From: Plantago major
Lineage: Eukaryota; Streptophyta; Magnoliopsida; Lamiales; Plantaginaceae
NCBI GenBank assembly: GCA_026545765.1
Contig: CM048841.1
Span: forward strand, 65,051,354-65,115,353
Reading direction: 5' to 3'
Length of the DNA: 64,000 nt
The position numbers and the translations under genes were made by a program. Shown piece after piece: positions 25,890 to 38,960 of this stretch; the first letter of the stretch is position 1; each line of letters begins with the position of its first letter. The notes beneath the pieces are model-generated. The model searched no databases and was not told the origin of the DNA. It worked only from the letters and a program-made list of their open reading frames with translations.

Positions 25890-27840
25890 TATTGCCTTTT
25901 TCAACATGGTCTCTAATGAAGTGGTGTCTAACATCAATGTGCTTTGTTCTTGCATAAAACTTAGGATTTTGAGTTGTGGCAATAGCACTTGTGTTGTCAC
26001 AGAAAATCGGAGTTTCTCTTCATTGAGTCCATAGTCTCTGAGTTGTTGTTGTATCCACAATATTTGTGAAGCACAACACCCAGCAGCAATATGTTCAGCC
26101 TCTGTGGTGGATGTGGCAATTGAGTTTTGTTTCTTACTGAACCATGATATCATTCTGGCACCAAGAAATTGACTAGTTCCTGATGTGCTTTTTCTATCAA
26201 GCAACGGTCCAGCATAGTCAGCATCAGAGTAGCCAACTAAACTCAATCCACTGTCTTTTGGATACCACAATCCAACTTCTACAGTACCCTTTAGATACCT
26301 TAATATTTTCATAGCAATGCTGTAGTGTGATTGCATTGGATTTGTCTGAAATCTGGCACACACTTCAACTGCATATTGAATATCAGGTCTACTTGCAGTG
26401 AGGTACAGTAGAGACCCAATCAATTTCCTATACTTGTGTTCTTCAACACTCTTGTCAGATTCAGTATAGGTCATTTTGGTTCCAATGCTCATAGGTATCT
26501 TAGCATTCTTTTCAGAAGGATTTAGATTAAATTTGTTGAGCATGTCTCTTGCATATTTTGTTTGACTAATGAATATTCTATCATTGAGTTGCTTGACTTG
26601 CAGCCCTAGGAAATAATTCAATTCTCCCATCATGCTCATTTCAAATTTACTTTTCATGAGCTCAGCAAAGTCTTCACAAAGTTGCTTGTCTTTAGATCCA
26701 AATATAATGTCATCAACATATACTTGAACTAAAAGTAGTTTCCCATCATGGTTCAATGTAAAGAGTGTTTTATCAACATCTCCTTTCTTGAAACCACTTT
26801 CTAGTAGGTATCTGGCCAATGTATCATACCATGCTCTTGGAGCTTGTTTCAGCCCATACAGAGCTTTCTGAAGCTTATAGACCATCCTACTTTCTTAGGA
26901 AACCTCAAAGCCTGGTGGTTGCTCAACATAGACTTCCTCAGCAAGTTCACCGTTTAGGAATGCACTATTGACATCCATTTGATAAACTGTAAAGTCATTT
27001 TGAGCTGCAAATGCTAGAAAGAGTCTTATTGCATCCAATCTTGCAACTGGTGCATAAGATTCATCAAAATCCAGTCCTTCAGTCTGGGTGAATCCCTTGG
27101 CAACCAGCCTTGCTTTGTTTCTGGTTATTTCACCAGACTCATTCATTTTACTTCTGAAAACCCACTTTGTTCCAATTACAGATATTCCGTCAACAAATGG
27201 AACCAGTTTCCAGACTTTGTTTCTCTCAAATTGATCCAACTCTTCTTGCATTGCAGAGATCCAATATTGATCCTTCAATGCTTCTTCTATAGTTTTAGGT
27301 TCAATATTTGAGATGAAACATCCACAGAGCGAATCTACATTTCCAACAATTCCTCTCCTAGTTCTAACACCTTGGTCTAAAGGACCGATCACATCCTTGG
27401 CAGGATGATTACTTATCCATTTCATAATGGGTTTTGAACTAGTAGGATCAATATCATTTTGATCTGAATGTGAATCAATATGATTTTGATGGGATACTTG
27501 TGCAGTATCTGAGATATCTGACACATGGGAAATGCCATGGATATCTGACACTTTTTTAGTGTTAGAGATATCTGGAATTTGTTTTTCAGCAATCTCATTC
27601 TCAGAAACCTCTTCATGATGAAGGTTCTCAATAACCTGTTCCATTTCTGGAATTCTCATAGGAAATTCTTCATCATGTCTTAGAGTTATCTGGTTGTTAC
27701 TAAGCAATGGTTGCTTTTCATCGTCAGACTCATCTTCTAAGTGAATGATAGATTTGTTTCCTATTGAGGATTCTTCTTCAGAATCTTTAATCATCAGCTC
27801 TTTGAACCTTTCTGAGAGATTATCATTCAAGGGCATTTTC
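25890..27840 (-). mobile_element. Reverse transcriptase and RNase H region, outer SIRE element
   Basis: Copia reverse transcriptase words [43 protein letters not shown] and the catalytic YVDDIIFGS are visible, followed by RNase H words SDADYAG and KKQNSIATSTTEAEHIAA. Better preserved than in the inner element, but still part of a broken element. Confidence 0.88.
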
Positions 27841-27849
27841 TTGTTTCCT

Positions 27850-29140
27850 TCCTAGAAAACTACATGAACAGATTCTTCAATCTTTTGCGTTCTTTTGTTG
27901 TAGATTCTATTGGCTTTACTATTCAGAGAATAACCAAGAAATACTCCTTCATCTGCTTTTGGTTGAAATGTTCTATAGTATTCTTTTCCATTGTTAAGAA
28001 CAAAACATCTGCAACCAAACACCCTTAGATGTTTGATACTAGGGGGTCTACCAATCAAGAGCTCGTAAGGAGTTTTGTCATGGTGTTTGTTAATCAAACA
28101 TCTATTTTGAGTGTAGCAGGCTGTGTTTACAGCTTCAACCCAATAGATTTCACTTATTTCAGTGTCATCTAGCATTGTTCTTGCCGCTTCTTTTAGGGTC
28201 CTATTCTTCCTTTCAGCAACACCATTTTGTTGTGGTGTTCTTACGGAAGATAGTTGATGCTGTATACCTTTGCAGGTACAGAACTCTTTTATGTACTGGT
28301 TCACAAACTCAGTACCATGGTATGTTCTGATTACAGATACCTTGTCATCTTTTATGACTTCGAGCTTATTCAGCAAGTTGGGTATCTCAACCCTTACATC
28401 AGATTTGTGTTTGAGAAAGACAACCCAAGTGAATCTTGAGTAATCATCAACAACAACCAGACCATACTTCTTTCCTGCATGACTAGTTACAGAGGATTCA
28501 AAATGATCCATATGTAACATTTGTAGTGGCCTTTCACTGGAATGTCTAGTTTTAGACTTGAAAGATGTTTTGGATTGTTTTCCCATTTGGCAAGCTGAGC
28601 ATATACCATTTTTTCTATATGCCATTTTGGGTAAACCAACCACCAACTCTTTCTTGGCTAGCTTGTGTAGAGTTTTGAAATTCAAGTGACTCATTCTTTT
28701 ATGCCATAGCCAATTTTCTTCAGTGTGGCCAGATTGACTCACCATGAGACATTCTTCAGTTGTAGCGGATGCCCAATCAGCAACATAAAGATTTCCTTTA
28801 CGCCTTGCAACCAAGATTGTCTGCTTTGACTCATTGTCAATCACTTTGCATAGTTTTGACTTGATCTTGACAGTGTACCCTTTGTCTACTAATTGACTCA
28901 TGCTTAGGAGATTATATTTCAATCCCCTTTACATGTAGTACTTCAGAGATTGTAAGGGCTCCAAACTTCAGATTGCCAAATCCTATGGTTGGATTTTCAT
29001 CTCCTCCAGCAAATCCAATAATTGGTCCATCATTGCATTTTCTGTAGTTAATCAGATTTGCTTTGTCTCCTGTTATGTGCTTCCCACATCCGCTATCAAA
29101 ATTCCACTTTGGATTAGTCTTTAGAGTGTTCTGCACAAAA
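27850..29140 (-). mobile_element. Protease and integrase region, outer SIRE element
   Basis: Protease active-site region FDSGCGKHITGD. The integrase zinc-binding region HKRMSHLNFKTL with CSACQMGK is followed by core words VVVDDYSRFTWVVFLKHKS and RTPQQNGVAERKNRTLKEAAR, with the expected acidic residues in context. Confidence 0.88.
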
Positions 29141-29149
29141 CAAGAAACA

Positions 29150-31681
29150 GGAGATTAGGTTCTCATACCAACAATGGAACCATCTGGACTAAAGAATCTT
29201 CCTGTAGGAATCCATTTATTAATGAATTTCTTAGGGTCATTCTTTTGTCTAACAGGAACATAAGGAGGAATTCTAGGTAAATGATTAGTATCATTGTTAT
29301 TAAGAATTATTTTCTTCCTTAGTGTGTTCCTTGGTGCTCCTTGTGGTGCTTTCAGATACCTGTCAGGTTGCTGAGTCTGCTTGTCAGCAAACTTAGCTTT
29401 CCTTGCCAGATTTCTTCTAGCCCTGGCATTCATATTTTTAGTGGCTTGAATTTTCTTCCACTTCTGATAATGGCTGTGAGCAATCCTAGCCTTTATCCAT
29501 CGTTCTTGCTCTTGTTTATACTCACGAGCAAGTTGTTTCCCGATGGCTTTATAGCCAATGCCATTTCGAGCACCTGGTGCTATCTGAGTTATCATCTCAG
29601 CAGCTTTGCTAGTCTCTGGGTAGTCTATTTTCTTTCCAGAAAACATGACATAGGAGAATTTGCCAGCTCCTGCAATTCTTCCTTTCTGAGAGACATAGCA
29701 CTGTGGGTGATTACACTTTTCAGTGTTAAGTTTCTTTTCAGAAATATTCCTAACAGTTTTCTTTTGGACTTGTTTTCCCCACAAAGGTTTGGTCGCAACT
29801 GCCTTTCCTTTGTCAACAGCCTTAGCTTTCTGACCAATGCTATAGGTTGTTTGGGAATCATCTTGTTGAGCACTGACAAATGTTATTCTTTCATGACTCT
29901 TGTTCAGAGTGGTAGATCTATTTGTTTGTGCGTCCAACCCAAGTCCTCCTTTTTCTGAAGGATCTCTTAAATAAGATTGTACTTCAGTAAGAGTGTCACT
30001 AGCTTTGACATAAGATTGGTAAGATACTTCCTTCTTTTTGAGTTCCTTATTCTCAGAAAGAAGACCTTCACATTTCTTTTGAAGTTTGGCCAATGCCTCT
30101 TTATGTGACTTTTCTGTCTCAGATATCTGAGCTTTGAGAAATGCATTTTCAGCTTCCTTTTTCTCAGATATCTTGAGTAATTGTGAATTTTCCTTTACAA
30201 GAGAATTCTTTTCTTCTTCAAGGATTTCGGCTCTAGCTAGGACCAATAGAAATTCTCTTTCGTAGAGATCAAGTTCTCTTCTGAGATGTTCCAGATCTTT
30301 GATTCCTTCCTCATCACTTTCATAAGTATAACAAGAAGTATGTGTTACCTCATCAGCCATTAGACAAGGTTCAATGTTGGAGATATCTGGAAAGATTTTT
30401 TAAGCCACTCCACACACTTCTTTCTTCTTTTGACCAAAGTCAACCACTTCATGAGAGACACCACACATCTCTGAAGAAGGTAGTGTGGAATCATCTGAGT
30501 CTTCATCCTCAGAATCAGACTCAATGTCTAGAGCATCCAGTTGGATTTGTATCTTCTTTCTTTCCTCAGTGAGCAGTCTCTCTGACCTCTCTTGAATTTT
30601 CTTCTATCTTTCTTGTTACCTGTCATAAGCTTGTTGAGGGCAGGGCAGTCCTTTTTGAAATGACCAGGTTTCTGACAATAGAAACAGATATCGTTTTCGA
30701 TTTCTGCTTCCTCAGTACTAGATAATTTCTGAGCCGGCTTGTTCAGCGAGCTAGACAGTTGCATATTTTTGTACTGATGATAATTTGAGCCTAGATGCTT
30801 TTTCAGCTTCTCTTTGGCTTTTCTTCTCTCAATCTCCCGACTGACATATTGTCTCATTTGCTTTACAGCAAGAGCATTCTCCTCAGTCACCTCCTTGCCT
30901 TCCTTCTTTTCAGAAGTTCCTTGAGCAATTAGAGCAATATTCTGCAACTTTTCAGTTGTTTGTTCTCTTTGAGTTGTCTCATAGTCAACTGTGGCAAGGT
31001 GAGAGAAAAGTTCCACTGGAGTGATACATGGCATTCCTTGGTTAAAGTAAAAAAACATTGTATGCTCCCAGTTATGATTTAGACTTCTCACAATAGTCTT
31101 AATTTTTTCTAGTTGGGTATATCTATTACTTTCACCAAGTGCAGCCATGTCACTCATGAGTGTTGTAAATCGAAAATCTAGTTCTTTAAGAGTCTCTGTG
31201 GACCTTGTTTAAAGTTTTGGAATTTGAGCTTCAAAACTTCGAACTTATTTTCCTTTGTTTTCTCAGTGCCGGCACAAATTTCCTCAATCAGTTGCCAGGC
31301 TACTTTCGCCATTTTTGCACCCCACAGTTTACACTGTATGTGCTCTGGAGTAGAACGTATGATGATATTGCGAGCCTGACCATCCAGTCGATTTCTCTTG
31401 GGATCTTCCGATGTCCAGAGCTCTCTGGGCTTTGGCTCGTAAATAACTTGACTGGTAGGTCTCCCACTGGTTGACGCATCTGTCTGTGAGGAGCCATCAC
31501 TTGGTTCTCTGTCTCTACCATTAGAAACCTGCATGACCTGCTTGAGTTGTTGAATGACTATGGGGCCATACTTTATCACGTCGATCATATCGTCACTGAT
31601 GGCTTCTAGGTGGAGCATCATGTTGTTCTTCCATTTCTCATAATTCTCTGGCTTGAGAATTGGGGCGTCACTTAAAGACAT
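29150..31681 (-). mobile_element. Gag region, outer SIRE element
   Basis: Starts MSLSDAPILKPENYEKWKNN. A CCHC zinc knuckle, CFYCQKPGHFKKDC, marks the nucleocapsid part. It is followed by a long coiled-coil-rich segment (Glu, Lys and Leu in heptad-like spacing) and a basic tail with ARRNLARKAKFA. A large gag with a coiled-coil tail is usual in the SIRE clade. Broken. Confidence 0.8.
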
Positions 31682-31777
31682 GTTGCAGCAAACACACTAA
31701 ACAAGCAAATCAAGTGTAGGTGAAAGGTAGTTAGTGGGCACTTATCTGGGATCTAGGTTCAGTGCAGAAGGCTTGGG

Positions 31778-31797
31778 AACCTCCTGCTCTGATACCA
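31778..31797 (-). other. Primer binding site, outer SIRE element
   Basis: On the - strand TGGTATCAGAGCAGGAGGTT, two bases inside the 5' LTR and complementary to the initiator methionine tRNA 3' end. Confidence 0.85.
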
Positions 31798-31799
31798 CT

Positions 31800-33389
31800 T
31801 GTTGGTCCAGATAACGGCAAAGTAAAAGACTAGGGGGGGTGAATAGTCTTTTTCAAACTTTTATCGATAAACACAATTTCTCAGATATCTGTGAGGATAT
31901 CTGATACTTATTTTCAGAGAGCGGAAGACTTTTTGTGATAAGTGCACATGCTCAGCAAGATATGTGTAAATACTTAGCAAAGTAAATAAAGCAAGTAATA
32001 AATTGCAGAAAGTAAATAACACAAGTCTTTATAGTGGTATTTGAAGGTGGCGTAATCCTTCAACTAATCCACTTCGGCCTTTCTCAGACCTAGAATCCAC
32101 TAAGATAGATAATTGAGTTAACCTTACAAATATCTTCTCTCGATTCCTAAATACACTAGGTTCCCAACCAAGTGTTCCCCCTGAGTTATTCCCCGGCTTT
32201 CTCAGCTAAGTACTTCCTATACTCAGAAACCTTTGAGCTATTCCTTAGTTTCCCAAACTAAGTACTTCCTATGCTCAGTAACCTCGGAGTTATTCCTTAG
32301 TTTCCCAAACTAAGTACTTCTGGTACTCCACGCCGATTAAGGTGTTGATTAAAGTAGTTTGTCAGGTGAGCTTCTTTAATAACTTATTCAGTTATGCAGA
32401 TAGCTCTGTGAATCAAGTATACTTAATACACTTTTCAATGTATGGTATCTTGTTCTTTACTGACCCAAGTCTATGATAAGTGTTTAAGAGAATGAATCTC
32501 AGATATGAAATCTTAATTCAACTCCTTCACATATAACAATGCTTGTTAAGGATCAGGACACTTAGAACTTTTGTGCTACTTAGAATCAATAGCTTTGGTC
32601 GCAACAGAAAGCTTGAAGGTAAGTAGTATGCTTGAGAGTTTGAAAGATAGTGTTCAGTGTTCTTGTTGTGAGTTCTGTGTATTTTTCAAGCATTCTAAGT
32701 GTTGATATTTATAGTTGAAATCATGCCGTTTGAATAGTATCCATTAGGCTCAATGAAATTCAAACTATTGATATCTGAGTATAGTACTGTTGTATGTTTG
32801 TCTTCTTCTCAGAGACTGCCGTTTTTGTTCAGACATTTCTGTCCGCGCATTCAATATATTGTACTGTACTTTGTCCTGTAGTGCTAACGGAACTATGCAT
32901 GCTTTCTAAAGCATTGCACGTCCCTTTTCATAGACCTTCACATCTCCATATACTTGTTACAATATTGTTTCCCAGAAACATAGTTTTTATCCAAGGTATC
33001 TGAGTGTAGATATCTGTGGGCACTTTTCCTCATTTAGAAACCTTGTATTCTCAGATATCTTTTGCAACACTTGTTTATAGAAAAACACTTGTTTCTTCAA
33101 GATATCTGGACATTGGTATCTGATGACCTTAGTCTTCAGCAATCTTGTGCAGTCTTCAAATCTTCAAGTATGTTGAGCTCTTCTGTCGGATGCCTTCTTC
33201 TTGGTCTTCTTTAGAGAAATAAAAAATTACATTCAGAGAACTAACATCCTATACAAGATTTGCTAGACTATCATACTTAGTGATTTTCCTCTTTTACAGT
33301 GTTCAAGTGAACCAAGAGTACTAACCACCTTTCTGAGCTAAGATAAGTCATTAGGTTGCTGATCAAAATCTAAATAGATATTCCTAACA
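31800..33389 (-). repeat. 5' LTR of the outer SIRE element
   Basis: 1590 bp, pairing with 4329-5926. Its G run is much shorter than that of the partner (7 against about 16). On the - strand a TATA-like tataaatatcaac lies near 32700-32713, a plausible start region for the element's transcript. Confidence 0.9.
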
Positions 33390-33656
33390 GTTACCGTGAG
33401 GTGATGATTTTGATGTACACCTAGAAGGACATTGGGTTACATTTGTAACCACTGGCTGTAGTGAGTGATGCTTGTTATTTGCTTGCTGTGGAGTCATAAA
33501 GTTGGAGTTCAAACTAAGCGAGTCAGTAGAGTTTGAAACCCTAGAAACTGGCTGCTTGTCTATGAGGTGGTTTATGCTTGTTGCTCATTTCATGGTCACT
33601 TCTTGATTATCGTTATTGCCTTGCTCAATGATGAGCAAGAAACTGATTTGGAGGTG
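33390..33656 (+). mobile_element. Athila-like element, last internal part before its 3' LTR
   Basis: It continues the Athila-like internal DNA interrupted at 4328. It ends with the purine-rich gatttggaggtg directly before the LTR start TGATGTG, a plausible plus-strand priming tract. No coding domain is seen. Confidence 0.55.
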
Positions 33657-35328
33657 TGATGTGACAATGAAATGTGCGATATTGCATGCTTTTAGACCCT
33701 CATTTTTTGCCTTAGATACAATATTTGTACGTTTTATGGTCAATTACCAACTTCTTGTGTATTTTGTAGGTCATGATCGCGTTTTTGAGAAATTGCACGA
33801 TTTCAAGCGTCGAAACAACATAATTGTGCGAAATCGAGAAAGTTAAGCAAATACGCCGAATTGGCCATTGCACAAAGTTTGAGGAGTCAAAACATGTCAT
33901 ACGACCAACCAATGGAAAGGTAATTGAAGATGCTACAACTTTGTAGAAGACATGTTCAAAAGTGCAAAACCGAGGAAAATAAGGAAGCATGACAATTCTA
34001 CTTGGAGCTAGAGAAGTCCGATGAGGTTGTTCTACCTACCGTTGCGGAGATCTCGAATCCACATGAAATTCTGAAGAAGGACACTTTTCATGAAAACAAG
34101 GTTATGAGGCTCGAAATCGAAGAACGAAGAAAACCTGCATATATAATCTGGGAGAAATCGACCAGGGTGCACTGTTTTGGATGTACACGGAGTTATAGAA
34201 GTCCGATTCAAGCTCATGAGCTATCGATGGAAATATTATTGAAAATTCTAAAACTTTGCTGCCTATCACTTTTTGAGAAAACGAAGTCTAGAGGTCCGAA
34301 ATCAGTCCGGAAGACGAAACAGCTAACACTTGGGCCAGACATGCTTTTTCTGGTCCGTCAGGCCTCAGCCTGCCTTTTAACCTTTCTTGATGGCCAAGGA
34401 CGTCCAGAACCTTCCCCTTATAGTATAAATAAGACCCTTGTGGTCTCAGAATCAATCATCTCCTGCGAAAACAGCTAGCCGTCAGTCAACCAGTCCTCGG
34501 GGAAGTGAAATTCCAAACGTAGCTCTCTTGAGAGAGAACCAGTCCTCGGGGAAGTGAAAACCCAACCCTATTGCAGCACACGATCGACTTCTACAAGGAT
34601 AAGGATCAAAGAACAACTTCAGAAGGAGGAAACCCTAGCAACTGCACGTAGATATCAAAGACTAAGCTTTTCTTTTCCTTTTCTTTTATTCAGATTTCGA
34701 TTTCTTCTTCTTCTGTTGTGGATTTTGATTTCTTCTTTTTTCTGTTCTAGGGATTTTCGATTCCAGCATATTGTAGAATACTATGAGTAGCTAACTTTCT
34801 TTTGTAAAGGTGAACCGCCAAAACTCTGTTGTGCTGCTTCTTTTTATGTCGTGTTATATTAATGGAATAGTTCTTAGATGTAATTCGTGGTTATACAACT
34901 CTATACATCCTTCATGGTGTGATGTTCTGCTGAGTGACACAGTAGTTTCATTGAACTGAGTAGGGATACTCGTGCCGACTATGCCATGGCACCATAGTAT
35001 TATGACGTGCTGTCGTTAGAGGTAATCGCGTAGAATTTTAACTAGGAAGTTGGGAGTAGCATAGCAAGAGGGAGGTCGGGGATCCATTACATCATCACCA
35101 TCTTCGATTTCATCACTAGATTAGGGTTTAATTGTGATTCAATCTTCTGTTTACATTAATCTGTTTGCTGCCTGCACGCGAAATCAAATCGTTACTTGTT
35201 TGTTAGTATGCTAAGTGTCCGTGGAGAATGACATCCCGAGTTAACTTACCACTATTGTTGTGTGTTTGTGAGCATCCGGTAAATATAAATTTAATCTTTG
35301 ATTGTAATAGAGGATTACAAGTACTACA

Positions 35329-38300
35329 TGATGTGCTCAAATTATTACTTAGAAAATAAATAGTAAGCAGTTGTTGTAGAAAGAAAATGCTAACCACAAG
35401 ATCGTTCGCTAAGGAACCAATTAAGCTACCACAACGGTTTGAAAGCAAACAGTTACTTGTGAAAACAGATTGATTTGTAAGTAGGTTGTTTCTAAAAACT
35501 AGAATAATATAAAGCAAATAACGGTTTTTAACAATGAGAGAAGATGGACACAGTAGTAATGATCAGGTAATGCTAATTCGTTCTAGGACAATCATTCATA
35601 TTTGTCACACGGTTGGTGTATAGAAATCAATCAATCCAATTCAACTAATCGTTATTTGAATATTTCAAACTAGAGTAATCGTGGGTTGTCAATCCACGAT
35701 CCTTAACCAAAAATGATTTTGAGAATTTAAAACTATCTTATTGGATTGAAGGTTTTACGAAGATTTCAAACTAGACGAACCTATATGAACGAATGCGAAC
35801 CTAGGAAACGAATACGCATAACTATCACATAACTCCGCATTCAGAGAGGTTTAGCTACTCATGATTGAATCAAGGATGACAGAATGCATGGTATTGAATA
35901 CGCAAAGCATAAACATGGTGATAATCACATGCAAGATGATACAATTTGATAAACAGAAGAAAACAAAGAATTGTATAGAAGCAGTAGAGAGTTATCAATA
36001 AATTACCAAGAATTCGATCCCAATGATTCGTACAAGATGAAAACCAAGCTCCAAAGATCAATCAATCCATGTCAAAACCTAGTTCTAGGTGCTTTTTCTA
36101 TGAAAAAAATCGAGTATAAGAAGTTATGGCAAAAGAGGACCTAATCCTGACCTAAAAAGGAAAAAATATGCTGAATCTGGGCCTTCTCGCCGCCCCGTGT
36201 AGCTCCTCTTTTTGCCTCGTAAAATCTCGCTGCGGCAAAAATATCCATTCGCCGCGGCGAGCTTAAAACCTCCATAACGTTTTCCACAGACAGAATTTTC
36301 CGATGCTTTTAAAACGAAAATTGTAGCTCTTTGAATTATCTTTCCTTGCCACAGAGCTCCGGTCAATCGGACATCATATGAGAGAGTTATGGCCAAAATT
36401 TCTAGACTGCTCCGTAAAACTTCACTTTTGCAAGCTTCGCTAAAATGGCTCTCAATTCTTCGTCCGAACTCCGAATCCACTTCCGTTTTCGCCCAGTTAC
36501 TCTACATTCAATGATCTAGAACCAAAGTTTTCACTCCGATGTTCTCTATGAGCTGCAATTACCCTTCCAGGTCACCCAATGTCTGTTCCAGCCTTTTTTA
36601 CGATTGCTCAATACTGTCGAACCTCTGGTCATTCCTTTCCTGAATTTTTTGCGCCTCTAGCCAAACCTCTCAGACCTCTCCATATGGCTCCTGATTTCTT
36701 TTTCTAGCTCAGTAATACACGGCCCTGGAGTCTCTTCTACTGCTCTGGCTACCACTCTGCTAGCCTTATTTCTCGCACCCTTAAGCTGGGACACTGTTGC
36801 CAGTCTCTCGAAAACACCATTTAATTCATCAGCAGACGCTTCTAGGAAAGAATTATTGCAAGTCATCTCGACCATGTTTTGACACTCCCAATCCAGGCCT
36901 TCATAAAATCTGATGCACAAATCCATTTCAGACATCCTGTGGTGGGGACATTGAGAGAGCAGATTCAAAAACCGTTCCCTTGCTTCATAGAAGCTCTCAT
37001 AACTCATCTGCATAAACTTCTCAATCTGGAGACGGAGTTGCCTAGTCTTTTCAGCAGGATAAAACTTGTTCATGAAAGCTTTATACAGAGCATCCCAAGT
37101 ACGAAAAGATCCCTCCAGCTGGTTCCGAAGCCAGCTCTTAGCCTTGTTCTGCATGCAAATGGGAAAGACCTTTTTCCTGATTTCATCATCGGTCACAGTA
37201 ATTCCACCAACAGTTAGCGGAATTCTAGCAATGAACCCCTCAAACTCCTTCAGAAAACGAATGACATCCTCATTGGCCATTTCATAGTACTTAGGCAAGT
37301 CATGGAAGTGATGAGGCTTGATCTCCATGTTCCTGGCATCATTAGACAGTACAATTGCTGGCTTTCCAGCCTTAATCTCGCCAAGTTTCATGTAAGCCCC
37401 ATATGTCAGTTGAGCCATCGGAAATACTTTCTGAAAACCTGTTGTTAAAGCTACACAACTCCAAAACTCAAAAGAGATTTCAGTTTCTGTTAGTGCACTA
37501 AACCGCAGGTTAGAAAAAGAAACAAATAAAAATTCACAATCAAACACTACAGTAGGAATTGATTCCCCGGCAGCAGTGCCAAATTTGATGTGCTCAAATT
37601 ATTACTTAGAAAACAAGTATTAATCTGTTGTTGTAGACAGACAATGCTAACTAGAAGATCGTTCGCTAAGGAACCAATTAAGCTACCACAACGGTTTGAA
37701 AGCAAATAGTTACTTGTGAAAACAGATTGATTTGTAAGTTGGTTGTTTCTAAAAACTAGAATAAGATAAAGCAAATAATGGTTTTTAACAATGAGAGAAG
37801 ATGAACATAGTAGTAATGATCAGGTAACGCTAATTCATTCTAGGGAAATCATTCATATTTGTCACACGGTCGGTGTACAGAAATCAATCCAATTCAACCA
37901 ATCGTTATTTGAATATTTCAAACTAGAGTAATCGTGGGTTGTCAATCCACGATCCTTAACCGAAAATGATTTTGAGAATTTAAAACTAGCTTATTGGATT
38001 GAAGGTTTTATGAGTATTTCAAACTAGATGAATCTATATGAACGAATACGAACCCAGGAAATGAATACTCATAACTATCACATAACTACCGCATTCAGAG
38101 AGGTTTAGCTACTCATGATTGAATTAAGGATGAAAGAATGCATGATATTGAATACGCAAAGCATAAACGTGGTGATAATCGCATGCAAGATGATACAATT
38201 CGATAAATAGAAGAAAACAAAGAATTGTATAGAAGCAGTAGAGAGTTATCAATAAATTACCAAGAATTCGATCCCAATGATTCGTACAAGATGAAAACCA

Positions 38301-38960
38301 AGCTCCAAAGATCAATCAATCCATGTCAAAACCTTGTTCTAGGAGCTTTTTCTTTGAAAAAATCGAGTATAAGAAGTTATGGCAAAAGAGGACCTAATCC
38401 TGACCTAAAAAGGAAAAAATATGCTGAATCTGGGCCTTCTCGCCGAATCTCGCCGCGGCGAGAAACCCCGTGTAGCTCCTCTTTTTGCCTCGTAAATTCT
38501 CGCTGCGGCGAAAGTATCCATTCGCCGTGACGAGCTTAAAACCTCCGTAACGTTTTTCACTGACAGAATTTTCCCATGCTTCCAAAACGAAAATTGTAGC
38601 TCTTTGAATTATCTTTCCGTGGCCATAGAGCTCCGGTCAATCGGATATCATATGAGAGAGTTATGGCGAAACTGTCTAGACTGCTCCGTACAACTTTACT
38701 TTTGCAAGCTTCGCTAAAATGGCTCTCAATTCTTCGTCCGAACTCCGAATCCACTTCCGTTTTCGCCCAGTTACTCTACATTCAATGATCTAGAACCAAA
38801 GTTTTCACTCCGATTTTCACCTTCGGGACACAAAAATCCTACAAAACACAAACAAAGCACCAAAGCATAAAAACGCACAAAGACACTATAAAACCATAAA
38901 AAAAGACTAACAAAGACCGCTAAAATGGACCCAATGAGACTCTAAATTATCGTCTCATCA
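35329..38960 (-). mobile_element. Gag-only Gypsy (Athila/Tat-type) element, broken
   Basis: LTRs at about 35329-36540 and 37586-38960 (TGATG...CATCA), with a perfect 5-bp target duplication CTACA at 35324-35328 and 38961-38965. On the - strand the right LTR is followed by TTTGGCACTGCTGCCGGGGA, a form of the TTGGCGCCGTTGCCGGGGA phrase found at the primer site of Athila/Tat elements. The internal part holds only gag and no pol. The LTRs differ by about a tenth by eye, so this insertion is older than the SIRE ones. Confidence 0.8.
36660..37440 (-). mobile_element. Gag region of the gag-only Gypsy element
   Basis: It reads as a retrotransposon gag domain with the words AKSWLRNQLEGSFRTWDAL, FMNKFYPAEKT, SFYEARERFLNLLSQCPHH and IRFYEGLDWE. 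This is the capsid-like gag domain found in Athila and Tat Gypsy elements. No zinc knuckle and no polymerase follow. Part of a fossil. Confidence 0.8.

Larger units (their letters stand above)
4329..33389 (-). mobile_element. SIRE/Maximus-type Copia retrotransposon (outer of two), broken
   Basis: Bounded by two near-identical LTRs (4329-5926 and 31800-33389), which run TGTT...AACA on the - strand. The flanks are GTTAT on the left and GTTAC on the right, a 5-bp target duplication with one difference. Order on the - strand: LTR, initiator-Met tRNA binding site, gag, protease, integrase, reverse transcriptase, RNase H, a third (envelope-position) ORF, polypurine tract, LTR. It is inserted in the Athila-like element and is itself interrupted by a second SIRE element at 5992-20825. 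Its own sequence is about 14 kb. By eye the LTRs differ by a few percent, which suggests an insertion within the last few million years. The coding part has several breaks. Confidence 0.9.

Noticed and set aside
29341-29958. A 205-codon + strand open frame
   Set aside because: It is the shadow of the SIRE gag region on the other strand; its sequence has no domain and follows the codon pattern of the antisense frame.
34002-34478. A 158-codon + strand open frame
   Set aside because: It lies inside the Athila-like LTR, over the TATA-like region, and shows no known motif. LTR leaders often have chance frames.
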